Below, piece after piece: positions 9,411 to 21,100 of a stretch of 64,000 bases of DNA (position 1 is the first letter of the stretch; each line of letters starts with the position of its first letter). A program made the position numbers and the translations under genes. The stretch spans positions 1 through 64,000 of the forward strand of contig NBIV01000032.1 in assembly GCA_003194525.1 (NCBI GenBank), in the 5' to 3' direction. Under the pieces are notes generated by a model. The model was given only the letters and a program-made list of their open reading frames with translations. It made no database searches and was not told the origin of the DNA. Source of the DNA: Gracilariopsis chorda (taxonomy: Eukaryota; Rhodophyta; Florideophyceae; Gracilariales; Gracilariaceae).

Positions 9411-10745
9411 ATGAATACTTCAATGTACCTCCTTCGTGCAGCTCGATCTCCCTGTGTATCACAGAAGTCGTCTCGTGAAGCTGTTCTGCGGGCTGCGTCA
9501 GCGATTCGACTATTGAATCTTCACGAATATCAAAGCCAGCAGCTAATGCGTGATGCTGGTATAAATGTACCACGAGGGTTTGACGTCAATTCTCGCGAAG
9601 CAGCATTATCGGCTGCAAAATCATTTGATGGAAAAGATATTGTTGTGAAAGCGCAAGTTCTGGCCGGCGGTCGAGGTCTTGGAACTTTCAAAAACGGCTT
9701 TAAAGGTGGCGTTCACATATGCTACGATCCGGAGAAAGCTGCTGATGTAGCGGAAAGTATGATCGGGCAGCACCTTGTCACTAAGCAGACTGGCGAACAG
9801 GGTCGCTTGTGCTCAAAGGCATTAGTGACTGAGCGCATGTACCTGAGAAGAGAGATGTACTTCGCAATTACATATGACAGAGAAAGTCAGGGCCCAGTAA
9901 TCGTAGCAAGCCGCGTCGGAGGAACTTCGATTGAAGACATAGCAGCTGCCGATCCGTCAGCTATAACAAAGATACCTGTGAACATGGTGGAAGGACTGAC
10001 CAAAGCAGATGCTGAGAAGTGTGCGAGAGCCCTTGGATTTGCGAACCAACACGCTATAGATAAGGCAATAGATCAGGTAGAGAAGCTCTACAGCTTATTC
10101 ATAGAGAAGGATGCTACTCTAGTCGAAGTGAACCCGATTGCTGAGACCCCCGAAGGAGATGTAGTGTGCATTGACGCTAAGATCAATTTTGATGACAACG
10201 CAGAGTTTCGACACAAAGAAATCTTTAGTATGCGGGACGTTAGTCAAGAAGATCCGCGTGAAGTAACAGCTTCAGCGCACGACCTCAACTACATTGGGCT
10301 CGATGGCAATATTGGATGTCTAGTAAATGGAGCTGGATTAGCCATGGCAACTATGGACATTATCAAACTTCACGGAGGTGATCCCGCAAACTTTCTCGAT
10401 GTCGGCGGGAGCGCCACAGAAACGCAAGTAACCGAAGCTTTCAAGATTTTAAATGACGACACCAAGGTCGAGGCTATCTTGGTGAACATTTTTGGTGGAA
10501 TTATGAGATGTGATGTGATCGCACAAGGTATCATAAACGCGGCAAAAACGATCGACATGCGTGTTCCCGTAGTGGTAAGGCTTCAAGGAAACAAGGTTGA
10601 CGAGGCAAAAGCACTCATTCGAGCAAGCGGTTTGAAATTGGTCGCCACTGATGATCTGGATCAAGCTGCCAAAAAGGCATGCACTTTGGCAGAAATAGTT
10701 AGGCTCGCGAACACCGTGGATGTCACAGTTGCTTTTCAGTCTTAA
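9411..10745 (+). CDS. Succinyl-CoA ligase beta subunit, mitochondrial
   Basis: A 444-residue protein that with the alpha subunit makes succinate from succinyl-CoA, coupled to nucleoside triphosphate synthesis, in the TCA cycle. The open frame reaches back to 9327 only through a TTG; the first ATG is 9411 and gives a good mitochondrial presequence (Arg- and Ser-rich, no acids) before NLHEYQSQQLM. The ATP-grasp region shows VVKAQVLAGGRG, the Mg-binding EVNPIAETPEGDV, then the ligase region GNIGCLVNGAGLAMATMD, NIFGGIMRCDVIAQGI and VVVRLQGN. Length and motif order match the family. Whether ADP or GDP is used cannot be told from sequence alone. No intron. Confidence 0.95.
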   Translation: MNTSMYLLRAARSPCVSQKSSREAVLRAASAIRLLNLHEYQSQQLMRDAGINVPRGFDVNSREAALSAAKSFDGKDIVVKAQVLAGGRGLGTFKNGFKGGVHICYDPEKAADVAESMIGQHLVTKQTGEQGRLCSKALVTERMYLRREMYFAITYDRESQGPVIVASRVGGTSIEDIAAADPSAITKIPVNMVEGLTKADAEKCARALGFANQHAIDKAIDQVEKLYSLFIEKDATLVEVNPIAETPEGDVVCIDAKINFDDNAEFRHKEIFSMRDVSQEDPREVTASAHDLNYIGLDGNIGCLVNGAGLAMATMDIIKLHGGDPANFLDVGGSATETQVTEAFKILNDDTKVEAILVNIFGGIMRCDVIAQGIINAAKTIDMRVPVVVRLQGNKVDEAKALIRASGLKLVATDDLDQAAKKACTLAEIVRLANTVDVTVAFQS

Positions 10746-10857
10746 GCGTCCGAACTCCAGTTCTTGTACCAACCACTATGGTGTATAGATGTAGACTCTT
10801 ACCACTGACCGGTAGACGAACTTACAAAGAAAACTAACCGCACATATAAAAATTCTT

Positions 10858-11253
10858 CTATTGGCGTGTGTGTACTTTTCCTATTCTTATTCCAAAGATG
10901 GATACCCGCTTATCCACGGCAGCATTCCCTTTCTCTTCCTCACGGTGCAGTTCTTCTTTGCCTTGGTTACACGGGTTTTCCTCTTGATCTTGACGCTTCG
11001 GCGTTAGTGATATGGACTCAAGTCGCTCGCTTTCCTCGCATATAGATGCTACAAAATGAACTCTGGTTTTTCGACGCTCCCCCATCTTTCGATGTTCCCT
11101 TACTTCCTTATAGTCTCCATTTTTCATTTTCTCCAGCTGAACTTCATCTCGTGTCCGATTTCTTACAGGGAGATCACCAAATACCGAGTGTGTACATCTT
11201 GGACTGTACAATGCACCGGGAGAAAGAACGTAGTAGCTGCTGAGAAAGTCCAT
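10858..11253 (-). CDS. Hypothetical protein, doubtful ORF
   Basis: A 131-residue ATG frame with a highly charged middle (RNRTRDEVQLEKMKNG, KMGERRKTR) and no domain I recognise. It lies 112 bp beyond the succinyl-CoA ligase stop, convergent with it. Length alone does not prove that it is coding; it may be chance. Confidence 0.2.
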   Translation of the reverse strand: MDFLSSYYVLSPGALYSPRCTHSVFGDLPVRNRTRDEVQLEKMKNGDYKEVREHRKMGERRKTRVHFVASICEESERLESISLTPKRQDQEENPCNQGKEELHREEEKGNAAVDKRVSIFGIRIGKVHTRQ

Positions 11254-12956
11254 GATAAAACAGTGGTTTCGTACAAGTCCACCTTAGGATGACCGTAACT
11301 GGCGAGGAGTGTCCTCGCTCGTATAGTCTCGAGACGTGCAATAACTAGTAGACCCAATCGGTACAGCTTTTATTTAATACTTTTGCGTCCTTTCGTAGTT
11401 CACCAGTTTCCGGAAACGGAACCGTAACAACAAAACGGGTGACTACCTCTAACTAGAAACTTTCAAATAGACCAGCTGATTTCATGTAAATTCATCCATT
11501 CGTTCGGGTGAACCGAATTGGGTGACTGCTCGTGCTTATGGAGAATCTTTTTGCGCCTTTTGTACCTTCGAGGATTCAAAAACTGGAGCCCGGCATATCT
11601 ATTCTGATCCCAGTATTTCGTCACAGCTTCACTGGACCGTGATGACAGGCATCACAGAATCCTTTCAGTTGCCGTTAAGTTCTCGAGAGAAGCCGCTGTT
11701 GCTTTGAACATATATATGTCTTTTGCCCCTTCTCAGTGCGTGCCTTGCTGTCAGTATGCAAGACTCCACTCAAGACCGCAGCATTCTCACCGAGTTAGTT
11801 TCGAGTTTAAGCTTCCACTAGATTGTAGGATCATGAAGATAATTACTGTCACAACTGGCAAGACAAAGACTCAGTCATGTAGTCGGCTGGCTCTATGATC
11901 GAATGAGCAAAGAAACTCGTAAATTGCACGTGATGCACGTCTTTTTTTCGTTCGTCCCTAGATCGTATAGTCCCCATTCGCCCTTTTCGCGACGTACGTA
12001 TGAAGGGCATGAACCACACTCAGCCAAATGTGGTACGTGGCTGTAACCAGCTGATGGGATGAATGGTGAGATACTGACTTTCGAAGGCGGCTTGAGATGA
12101 GCAACGAATGAACGACGTGTTTTGCTTCGCAGTTGGAATGGAGGGAGGTAAACGTCTGCTGAGTGCTAGCTATTCTTGGAAAGTGGTTTTCATAAATGGA
12201 AAACGAAAGATTTGACGCCCTGCGAGCGCGGCCATAAGAGCACTAACGCGCTGGAGACAATGATGAATAACACCGTCGTCCCGCCGTTGTCTGTAGAACA
12301 CGCAGCTTTCAAACCTCTCATTTTCTTGCTCTTGCTTTTTGAGCTATGATTTACTGGATGATGACGGAACTGGCGATGCCGAACGAAGCCTGTCTTGAAC
12401 TCATCAACGTGTGTTCCGCCGACTAAATTTAATTTACCCACAGTTTTTTTTTGCATAGCTGTCCGAGATTTAATGCACCGGTTGTATATCTAACCTTGTC
12501 GCGACAAGCGCGTCTGTTCGTATTCGCATACGCAGCACGGCCTTGAGCTTTGTTGAAGCACTTGGTTCTGTTGACGCTTTCAGCAACTTCCGTCTGAAGA
12601 GAAAGAACATAAAATGAAGTGTTAAATCTGCGGAACAGACGTGCGCTGTACGACTGCCAATTGGTGCTGCAGACAATCTATCCCTAACTACAGGACAAGA
12701 GTTTAAGGAATCACGCATTTCTTGCGTACTCGCAAGACCAAGTGAAGCGTATCACATATCACATTTTTCCTGCATTCTATCTGTAACGTTTGCACGTTAC
12801 TTCTCAAACAGACTTGCTGTCAGATTTGCGAGGAAACAGAGGCTTGAACCTACGTTGCGGGTTCTGTTTGCACGCTTCTGCGCTCTTTCGGGAAAGACAT
12901 TGTACGACAGCATCGATGTGACGTAACTCGGAGCTCCATAAAACCTAAGAGAAAGG
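11254..12956. other. Intergenic region, no gene recognised
   Basis: About 1.7 kb. The open frames (for example 12190-12456 and 12470-12718 on the minus strand) are short, lack motifs and are probably chance. The part before 12957 should hold the promoter of the bZIP-like gene; I see no diagnostic element. Confidence 0.4.
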
Positions 12957-13460
12957 ATGACATCCATCGTTGGTGATGTGAATGGTGACCCAGCTGAAGA
13001 GCGAACTTCCCCAACCACGCAATCAGAACCTCCCACGAAGAAACGGAGAAGTGGCAAGAAGGGCAACGATCCTGATCTTTCAGCAGAGGAGCGGAAACGG
13101 CTACGAGTACTGAAGAATCGTGAAAGTGCTATGCGGAGTCTCGCCAAGAAAGCAGAGTACTCTGCCAAGCTGGAAACACAACAAAAACAAGCTCGCGAAG
13201 CATACCAGGAAACTCGTCAGAGTCTTGAACTTTTGTTGATCAAGACAAAAGCTCTACGAGAGGCGTTAGGGGACGTTCCCGACGATGTAGGCCAACTGAT
13301 TTCACAAGTTGAAGCCTCAATGGAGAAAGCCACGGCACTGAAGAACATGAGTGACGAAGTGACCGATGACACAGAACGAAACGGTTCTGAGGTCAGGACC
13401 GAAGAGGATCGGCCTACTGGGAGTGAGATGACAAAGAAGGGACCTAACTCCGGTGTATAA
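12957..13460 (+). CDS. bZIP-like protein with an atypical basic region
   Basis: A protein of 167 residues from an ATG preceded by AGAGAAAGG. Residues 28-35 (KKRRSGKK) could be a nuclear signal. Residues 47-67 (KRLRVLKNRESAMRSLAKK) align with a bZIP basic region, followed by a helix with repeated Gln/Glu/Leu (AKLETQQKQAREAYQETRQSL, then ELLLIKTKALREAL) that could dimerise. The usual pattern is N-x7-R with Arg also at +5; here N54 is followed by Met at +5 and Leu at +8. These changes touch residues that normally contact DNA, so the protein may bind an unusual site, act only as a partner, or be a non-DNA-binding relative. The acidic, Thr/Ser-rich C terminus is probably disordered. Confidence 0.55.
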   Translation: MTSIVGDVNGDPAEERTSPTTQSEPPTKKRRSGKKGNDPDLSAEERKRLRVLKNRESAMRSLAKKAEYSAKLETQQKQAREAYQETRQSLELLLIKTKALREALGDVPDDVGQLISQVEASMEKATALKNMSDEVTDDTERNGSEVRTEEDRPTGSEMTKKGPNSGV

Positions 13461-16400
13461 TATAGAGAACAGGTTTGTATCTATGCAATTTTACAAATCT
13501 CATGCTTCCGGCACGGCAATGTCAGTATATCGCAGTGATGCGGTCCAACCAGCGTTGAACGGACTCTGTTGTGGCATGGTGATCTGTTGAACAGACGAAG
13601 TGAGGTGTTTCTTTCAAAACAAAAAAACAAGAATTCACGACTTGGAGAGGAGATGGCTCACTACTAAGACGCACGTGTCAGATATATGGAAAGAAAAGAT
13701 CTTCATCAAAGTCAAGACGAACGTGAGTCAGGCAGTTATCTAATGGTAGTCCGAGCTTTTCCGCATAGACGGTACAAGCACGAACACCGTGAGAGTACGT
13801 CCTAGGACAAATGCCAGGTAGTCATCACACCCACTACTCCCTTAGCGTAAACTAGATCCAATCTGGGACTCAAGCATGTGCAACTTACCAAGTCGTTCAC
13901 CTCCTGACCAGCTGCTGAACAACAACCACACCGAAGCAGAGAATTGATAAAAAAAGCGCGGTGATTGTACTTCGTAAGAAGAAAGATTAGGGTTAGCAAT
14001 TCCATATTGTTCGTCTAATCACCGATGAAGCCTGCAATCCGTCATTTTCCATAGTTTTCATCTTCGCGCGCTTGAGACAACAAGAACTGTTGCTCGTTGC
14101 ACACTAAGTCTCGTCATCTAATAGCGTTACTATTAGATCATCACTCGGAACGCTGCGACATTGGCGAAATACTTACCTTGCCACGAGCTAAATGTGTGGC
14201 TTTTGCAGCAACTCATTGCTGATCGTCAGCACCTGGAGGGGAGGCTGTCTTGGAGACACAGGGGGAAAAACAGGTCAGCCACTCGTTCGGTATCCAAATG
14301 GAAGACACTCCCGTCAGGCCTATCATTTCAGTCCGCAGAGTCACAGATCTCAATATCTCTAGTATTGTTCGAGAAGAAACTGATGACTCGGTATATCTCT
14401 TTCGGCGTGAGTTGTTCGTCATAGGGAGGCTTTTTGTGCAGTAGACGAAGAATACGTCGTTCGGCATCGAAGTGAAAATGCTGGTAACATACAATGTCTG
14501 CTAAACTATAGCTTAAGAGCATGGATCGTTGAAGGGCAGGGTGTAAATGGCATACATTCTCCGAACGAATGGCAACTAGCCAATAGGTATTCATTCAAAG
14601 GGAGATTTGCGAACTCTGACGCGTCCGGCGGAGCTGAATCTCTTTGGATAAGCACAATCTCTCATCCTTACTGCCCTTTGTGCGAAGGGAATGGGGTAGC
14701 ACAAAGAAAAGATGGGAGGGTATACCTTCGTCCAGGTGATGAGATCAACGACGAGCGCGGTGCCGTCATGGTACTTCAATACGAATGGCATCGACGTCGA
14801 TATAACGCATGATCCGGACGCCGCCGGTGTCTGGAATTTGCAATTAAGTTGATAAAATGTAATGCATAATTGCCAACACCAAAGCTACTCACCGCAGTCT
14901 GCGTAGAGTACTGGCGGTAAACGGTACCGGTGTGAGAAGTTCTCACACCGGTACCGTCTCACTGAGAACACGTACAAGTTTGTCACGAGGAACGGAGGAT
15001 CCATGCACTACAATAAGCTGACGAAGACCTCCGCTGACAGACCTCAGTATCCCAAAGGTCGCGTAGTATCCCTATTTAAGTAAACCCAGATCCCCCTGGA
15101 GACCAAGACGAACTCCCGGCAGATTCCCGTGCCGATTGTATTTGCTCGTGACAGAGGCCCCCTACACTGCGCTACGATGAACTTCTCTCACTTGAAAGAA
15201 GCCCAATCTACAACTGGTGCACTATCTACCGTACTCTACGCTTCTTAGAAATCCTGATTGTCTAGCAAATCGCCAAGGAGCTGAATTGCCTATGACTGTT
15301 GACGACGAATTCGAATCACGCCGAACGCACAATGACACTCAATGGACCATGATGCTAAAGTTATATCTAGGTCAAGTACCGTTGGTACAGGCTTTACTAA
15401 TTCTCCGTGATAACCGGTCCGAGTTGGCAGTGGTAGAAGACTACCTATTGAACCACAGTTGCTTGCAAACCTGCAGATGTGAGTTAAGATGCGTGGCAAA
15501 TCTTGTCAGCACAAACCAGAGCAGAACAAGCGACAGAGGTACTCTCAGATTTGCGAGTGGTACCACAGGTACAGAAAAGAACAGCCCCTTCGAGAAATGT
15601 GCGTTCACTTATCCGTCAGCTCCTTCTAACTATGGCTCGCTTCCCTCGATGGTAGTTACGAAGGTGATCCGCTAGCTTCCCCAAACGTTGGTTAGAAAGT
15701 ACAGTAACTCCAACAAGAAAAACCTAGGATTGCTAACTTTATGAGCAGAGCTTTCCTAGTTCAAGTAACATTATGTCATTGCCCTCAACCACAAACGCCG
15801 GTCAGGATTCACCAGATCAAATACAATTCGTAGTCAAGTAATCGGCCCGTACCCAAGTAATCGGCCTGGTTCGACCTAGCTACCGAAGGGTATATCCTTA
15901 CAACTGCTACTAGAGCTTACTCTCGTACAGCAGCTCCAGATATCTACGAATCTAGACTTCACGTTCCTCAGAAATGACCTCAAGAATCTTCGTGTATGGT
16001 TTCTTTCTCTTCGCAGGAGCTCAAAATGGGCACCTGCAGCTAACAAGTTTAAGCCTCAAAACTCAGCACTGACAAAAAGCATTTGCATTCCACTTTCCAC
16101 CACTGTATGTTTCACCTATGTGAGCCCACGTGGAACATCTCCCGTTGTCCATCACTTCATTGTTCTTTGTGATCACATGTCAAGTCGCACGCCTTCCCAT
16201 GAATTGACTCCCAGTCAGAGTGACTCGTGATGTGCAGGGCGGTCTCGCTATGGACTAGAGCTTTGCAACATGTTCGCGGGACTTACGACTCTTCAGGTTG
16301 TCGCTAGCTGCAGAGATCGGGATGGTTTGGCTGGTGTGGTGGAGCGCGTCTGACACGGATTTCAGTTAGACGTCTTACAAGGAAAACAGCAAGTACCAAA

Positions 16401-16545
16401 GGTACCGCAACTAAACGGATTTACTTCTGATGCAAACGTGCTTGGCGAGCGAGAGGCCGGTGAATGATCTAGCTGGCCGTAGAAATTGGCATAGTTCCTT
16501 GTGCCTCCGGTGGTACCTTTGGTGCCTTTGTACATGGCAAACGAT
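13461..16545. other. Intergenic region with a perfect palindrome; possible unresolved gene
   Basis: About 3.1 kb. It holds the 37-bp palindrome at 14921-14957, a 13-bp direct repeat (CAAGTAATCGGCC at 15835 and 15854), and minus-strand open pieces at 14328-14791 that might be exons of an unrecognised small gene. The plus-strand frame 15217-15675 opens only at GTG and has no motif. Confidence 0.35.
14921..14957. repeat. Perfect 18-bp inverted repeat with one-base spacer
   Basis: The left arm is ACGGTACCGGTGTGAGAA and the right arm is its exact complement, with a single G between them. Such a perfect palindrome is unlikely by chance. The short arms and minimal loop suggest a cruciform-prone site or a symmetric protein-binding site rather than a transposon end. 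It lies about 100 bp upstream of the minus-strand fragment at 14328-14812. Confidence 0.7.
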
Positions 16546-18132
16546 TCAAGCCCGCCCAAGAGACCGTCTAGACTTCTTTTTCTGCCATTCGGCAGAATCC
16601 CACGTGCTGGGTCGTGGGATATCCGATTGCTCATTCTTGTCTTCTCCATTCTTGATCTTTGCATCTTTCAGTTGGCGTGACAGTCTGTGGATCTGCATGT
16701 CTCGATCCACCACTTTCCTCTGAAGCGCTTTCATCTGGTGCAAAATCTTTGACTCTAGCTCAATGCGCTGTCTCACTGTTCTAAGTTGGCTCAATTGCAT
16801 CATGGCATTCTCCCTTGAAAGCATTTCAACTCTTCGCTCAAGCTCCTTGATATGCTGTTTCTTTCGCTCGCGGCTAGCAGCAGCACTCTGCCGGTTGCGT
16901 TCCGCACGTATGACCTTTTTCACCTCAGCATCTTCAGGTGTATCGGGTTGCTGCTTAGATGACAGAGAAAGCTGTGCAGCAACTTGTTCCTCTTGTCCAA
17001 GCTTGAGTTGAACTGGTACGGCCCCAACATTTGCAACGACATTGGCATGTTTCACGGCCGCCGGATTACCACTAGCAGATACAACAGGAGAAAGATACTG
17101 CACAATGTTTCCACTACCGAAAGCTGCAGCAATACTACTGTTTGACGACGAAGACGCTGCAGAGGTCGACTGGGTGTGATATACAGAGGGTGGTACCTTT
17201 GAAACGATTATGGCATCTCCTGTTGCTTCAGCATTTAGCCGCTTCCGACTGGCAGTTCTCGACGGTGCCAGTTGGGGTTCCAAGCAGCCCGCGGGACCGG
17301 GAACAGTTCGCACTCCCGGTCGCAGGGCGGACGAAGGCGTCATGCGTGTGAATTGCGGAGCAGTGACACGAGACTGTGTACAGGGCACATTCTGACGCAT
17401 GACGACAGGTGTTCGTTGCGGAAAACGTGTGCGCTGCATTGCAAGCGCTGCATATTGCGGGTGCGAGTGAATAGTGTTGGCGGCGGCAGCAGCCGCTGCT
17501 GCAGCGCCAGCGACGGCGGCAACGGCAGCTGAATTATTCGGTGCAGACGATTGGGGGTATCGCTGAGAGGCACCAAGTCGCGCTTGAGGCGGAAAATAAG
17601 GACGAGGCAAATGGCCTTGTTGGTTTAGCGGATTGACGTTAGATATTGCTCGGGCTTGCCGCAAGACGGCCATGAGCGCGGGGTTGGAGGAAGGAAGTGA
17701 GTTTTGTACAGATGATGGGATGGCATTTACGGCCGGAGCGTGGCGCTGAGGGATAAGCGGCACTGGCGGTACAAGGTTTGCTGTGGGAGCGGCTGCATGG
17801 TTCGCCACGGAACTCACGGGCTGCGCAGCTTGATCCAAGGCAAGTGGGGAGGATGTGGCAAAAGGTGTTGGTGCAGGAGAAGCGGCGGCGACCTGTGGTG
17901 GGGCCGCGGGTATGGTGGAGTCAATGACATCTGACAGTGGACCGGTAACATCGGGGGTAGGCAGGTCGTTTGAATTGGTGCGATCTTGGGCGAGGAGAGC
18001 GGCGTACACTTCGGGAGTATTGTACTTCAGATAGTTGACGAGTTCGGGGTTGATTTCGTTGAGCAGATCTGCGGTAGGGATGTCACCGAGTTGGCTCTCA
18101 TTAAGGTTCGGTGAATTTGCCAAACTGAACAT
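16546..18132 (-). CDS. bZIP transcription factor
   Basis: A protein of 528 residues from the first in-frame ATG at 18132; the frame extends to 18180 and beyond only through non-ATG codons, so a short 5' exon cannot be excluded. The bZIP lies near the C terminus: basic region at about 409-425 (RAERNRQSAAASRERKKQ, canonical N-x7-R), then a leucine-zipper helix (HIKELERRVEMLSRENAMM and on to about 490). The N-terminal 50 residues carry LGDIPTADLLNEINPEL, an acidic/hydrophobic stretch that could activate transcription. The 300-residue middle is Ala/Pro/Ser/Gln-rich, with an Ala run, and is probably disordered. It is expected to act in the nucleus; target genes are unknown. Confidence 0.85.
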   Translation of the reverse strand: MFSLANSPNLNESQLGDIPTADLLNEINPELVNYLKYNTPEVYAALLAQDRTNSNDLPTPDVTGPLSDVIDSTIPAAPPQVAAASPAPTPFATSSPLALDQAAQPVSSVANHAAAPTANLVPPVPLIPQRHAPAVNAIPSSVQNSLPSSNPALMAVLRQARAISNVNPLNQQGHLPRPYFPPQARLGASQRYPQSSAPNNSAAVAAVAGAAAAAAAAANTIHSHPQYAALAMQRTRFPQRTPVVMRQNVPCTQSRVTAPQFTRMTPSSALRPGVRTVPGPAGCLEPQLAPSRTASRKRLNAEATGDAIIVSKVPPSVYHTQSTSAASSSSNSSIAAAFGSGNIVQYLSPVVSASGNPAAVKHANVVANVGAVPVQLKLGQEEQVAAQLSLSSKQQPDTPEDAEVKKVIRAERNRQSAAASRERKKQHIKELERRVEMLSRENAMMQLSQLRTVRQRIELESKILHQMKALQRKVVDRDMQIHRLSRQLKDAKIKNGEDKNEQSDIPRPSTWDSAEWQKKKSRRSLGRA

Positions 18133-21100
18133 AGATAGGCCGTGGAACGCAGAGAAGAGGGTGAGCTGTTGTGTTGACAACGAAGTGAAAAGGGTACATA
18201 AGAATGGTTTCTCGTTTCTCGTTTAATGATTTGTGATTGCACGGTCGCTACGAGAACGGCGGACTGATACGGAGGTTGTGGCGGTCAGAGGTAGTGCTGT
18301 GGGACGCCGAACGGACCACGAGAGCGTAAGAGGAGGTGGGCGCCGAAGCGCGGTAAAGTAGATAAAGCTAGAAAGTTACCAACGATATTGCGGTATACAA
18401 AGGTAGCGACGCTTTGAGCGGCTGTGGCGTGTCGCCACGCAGAGTGGCCCCATTCGCGGCACGGCGCACAACGTGTGAGAGTGAGGCGCGAGGCCGCGCT
18501 GCGCTGATTGGCTGTGATACCAAACATTACAGCCGGAGAAGGCGCCGCTTGCGCTCGCCGCGCCAATAGTAAAGGCGCATGTGACTGTAAGAGGTCACGA
18601 GACTCAGAAATAGATATTTGCGCGTCGTGACACAGGTGATGAGCCTTTCCGAGTAGACACCCCTGGTCGCCGTGATGACTCGCCAGATCGACTTGAACCT
18701 GCGATCTGCGACCGCTTCGGTCCCTTTCTTGTTGCCATGCATTCTTCTGGGCCGCGGAACGGTCTGCGACTTGGCTCGGCGGAGAGACACAGTGCTTTTG
18801 GAAACTATCATTAGACACGATCAGTGCACTGGAATTTGATTCCGCCTTACCCGCAGAAGCGTGGTTCGCAATCCGAACGTGTAGGATGAGAAATAGATTT
18901 GGTCGCAAACGGAAGACTGCGCTTCATCCCAACTTGATTACATTACGTTGTCGTGTGGTCTTGCGGCCGGTGCGGCGCAAACACCAATACAGTGTTTAAA
19001 CAATAATCTTTGATGCGGTACAAGTTGAGTACGACAGGTTGGAAGACACGCCACAGGTCACACCGTATACATACTGTATCTCTATCTCCGCCTGGTTGTG
19101 CTCAAGGCGCGTCCAGACAACTACATATCTATCGTCGAACGTGCGTTTCATGCATTCAATAGCTCTACCTACCCTTGCGGCCGAATGTTTCTGTCAATGC
19201 GTTGCAGGTTGCAGAGAAATCAGTTTGGATGGACGGAGCACGCTGTCGTTATGATATTACGCACCTGAAACTGACGCCAGGCGCCGCAAGTGTATCACGC
19301 TTGTTGCGTGGTGAGCCGCACCACGTGCGTTGCCCCCCTGCGGTGCCGCGTCTAACCTCGCTTGTAGTGCTGTTGCTGGATTCAAAATGCAACGATTACA
19401 GCCGCGTCGGGGTGATTGTACATATGTACATCTGCTCTGCGACGATTTGTTTCTCAGCGCTGGCCTCATCACGCCGACAACTCGCCATGCCAGCGTCGTG
19501 GCCAGCTCTGTGCACACTTGCGATTCCTTCTTTTCATCACCATGCTCACCCGTGAGTAGTGTAACGTGGGCTTGTCGTTTCAACTAGTTCAAATCTATAA
19601 GGCAATGACATGTGGCATCATTCATCGGTCGTGGTTTTCTTTAAAGCCGAGCTTGCTTGTTCATCCAGTAGCCCTGGTTACCCTTCGTTCCCATTGAGCA
19701 TCTACTACAACATTTCCTTGATCCAGAATATCCGTTGTTCAGTCCCTGCTTCTGCTCCCCACAGCTTGCTTCTGTTCTAGAACGTAGAAGTCGAACACCT
19801 TCCAACCTGCACCTCTGCACTTCATAAAGTTTAGTCTAGTTAAGGCTGGTTCTTAACATATTCAAGTCACAGCCTATCACTATAGAGTGCGTGGGTTATT
19901 GTAGGTCACACGCAATATGCAGAGACACTGATTGTACATTTCCGTTTGTCTTTTTCCCCCGCAAAACATAAAACGACAGTCCTATCCCTTTCTTTCAGCG
20001 TAGAAAAAGTTACGAACCAGGTGTGCTGATGACAGTGTGCCTGATTGAGCCGTCTTGAGCTTTTCAAAACTTGAAACATTGTCTTTCGGCCTTGATGTCA
20101 AACACGCTGAATACAGAACCCAAAGCAGCATTTTTATGATTCCAGGCAACAGATCGTCCTCTTCCAACTTCCTACGCTTTTTCTGTTCAAAAGGATGAGA
20201 TAATGCCGCACACTGTGCGGAACAAGACGGGTCGTTCCGCAATGTGTGGCGAAACGAAACGCTTTCAGTTCCATAGTGAAGTGTAATTAATCACTCCAAG
20301 TTGCGAAGTCTAAAACCTCAACGTCTTTAAAGTAGAGGCATATATGTCACGCGCTGTCATCAGCGGAAACGACTCCTAGCGACTTTCATAAATTGAGCTG
20401 CGTTTGGTCCCCCAGGTCATTTGTGTATCCAGAAAGGAAAAGAAAACGTGAGAGCTGCATTTGATTTATCTCTAGTGTCTATTTGACATTGAGCTGTGGA
20501 TTCATGGTTATACCAAACTATACAAGACGTATTCACAAGCCACTTCGTCATATGTGAAATAGCATGATAGAAGGCTAATGATAGAACCGCTGATGGCGCT
20601 CATTTTGAGATTAATGTGCTCCTATCCTTGGCAAAAAGAACCATTAAATAGTTCTTTGGCAAGGACAAAATTCAAAGAAAAGACTTTGAATCAGCCTGTG
20701 TGATGCTCTAAAGCATTTCACGGGATGTATTCCGTGGGCTGTTGGAAGTGTGGGAGAAGCTTGCAATGTGCCTCCGTCGAATCTAGTGACGTATCATAAA
20801 GTACGCACCAAAGGTTTCCAGTAGTCGCTGCAAGATGTAGAATGGTGCATCACACCTTGAGACCTGTTGTGGCATTCTCTTATTAGAATTAAACTCCGAA
20901 AGCTACGCAACTCCGCGAACAGAAGGCTGGTCGTCGGAAGAATCTCATTGCAGACTCTCCTACACCGCCGTGAGTGTCAAAGGCAGCCGTAACCAGCTCA
21001 ATGCGCTTTCATTTAATGTCCGTGTACATAAGTTGCGCTTACAACCGGAAGTGGGCGGTTTGGGCTTTTTTTTGTCATAAGAGAAATCATTCTGACCCAT

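Noticed and set aside
15217-15675. Plus-strand frame of 152 codons
   Set aside because: Opens at GTG, not ATG; no domain; composition like neighbouring non-coding DNA.
18660-18760. tRNA-like B-box (GGTTCAAGTC on the minus strand)
   Set aside because: No acceptor stem, anticodon arm or matching A-box could be paired around it; the T-stem does not close properly.
18285-18908. Minus-strand frame of 207 codons next to the bZIP gene
   Set aside because: Overlaps another frame of equal quality, no motif, lies in the GC-rich bZIP promoter.
19175-19583. Opposing frames on both strands, 108-126 codons
   Set aside because: Mutual shadows with no recognisable domain; no reason to prefer either.
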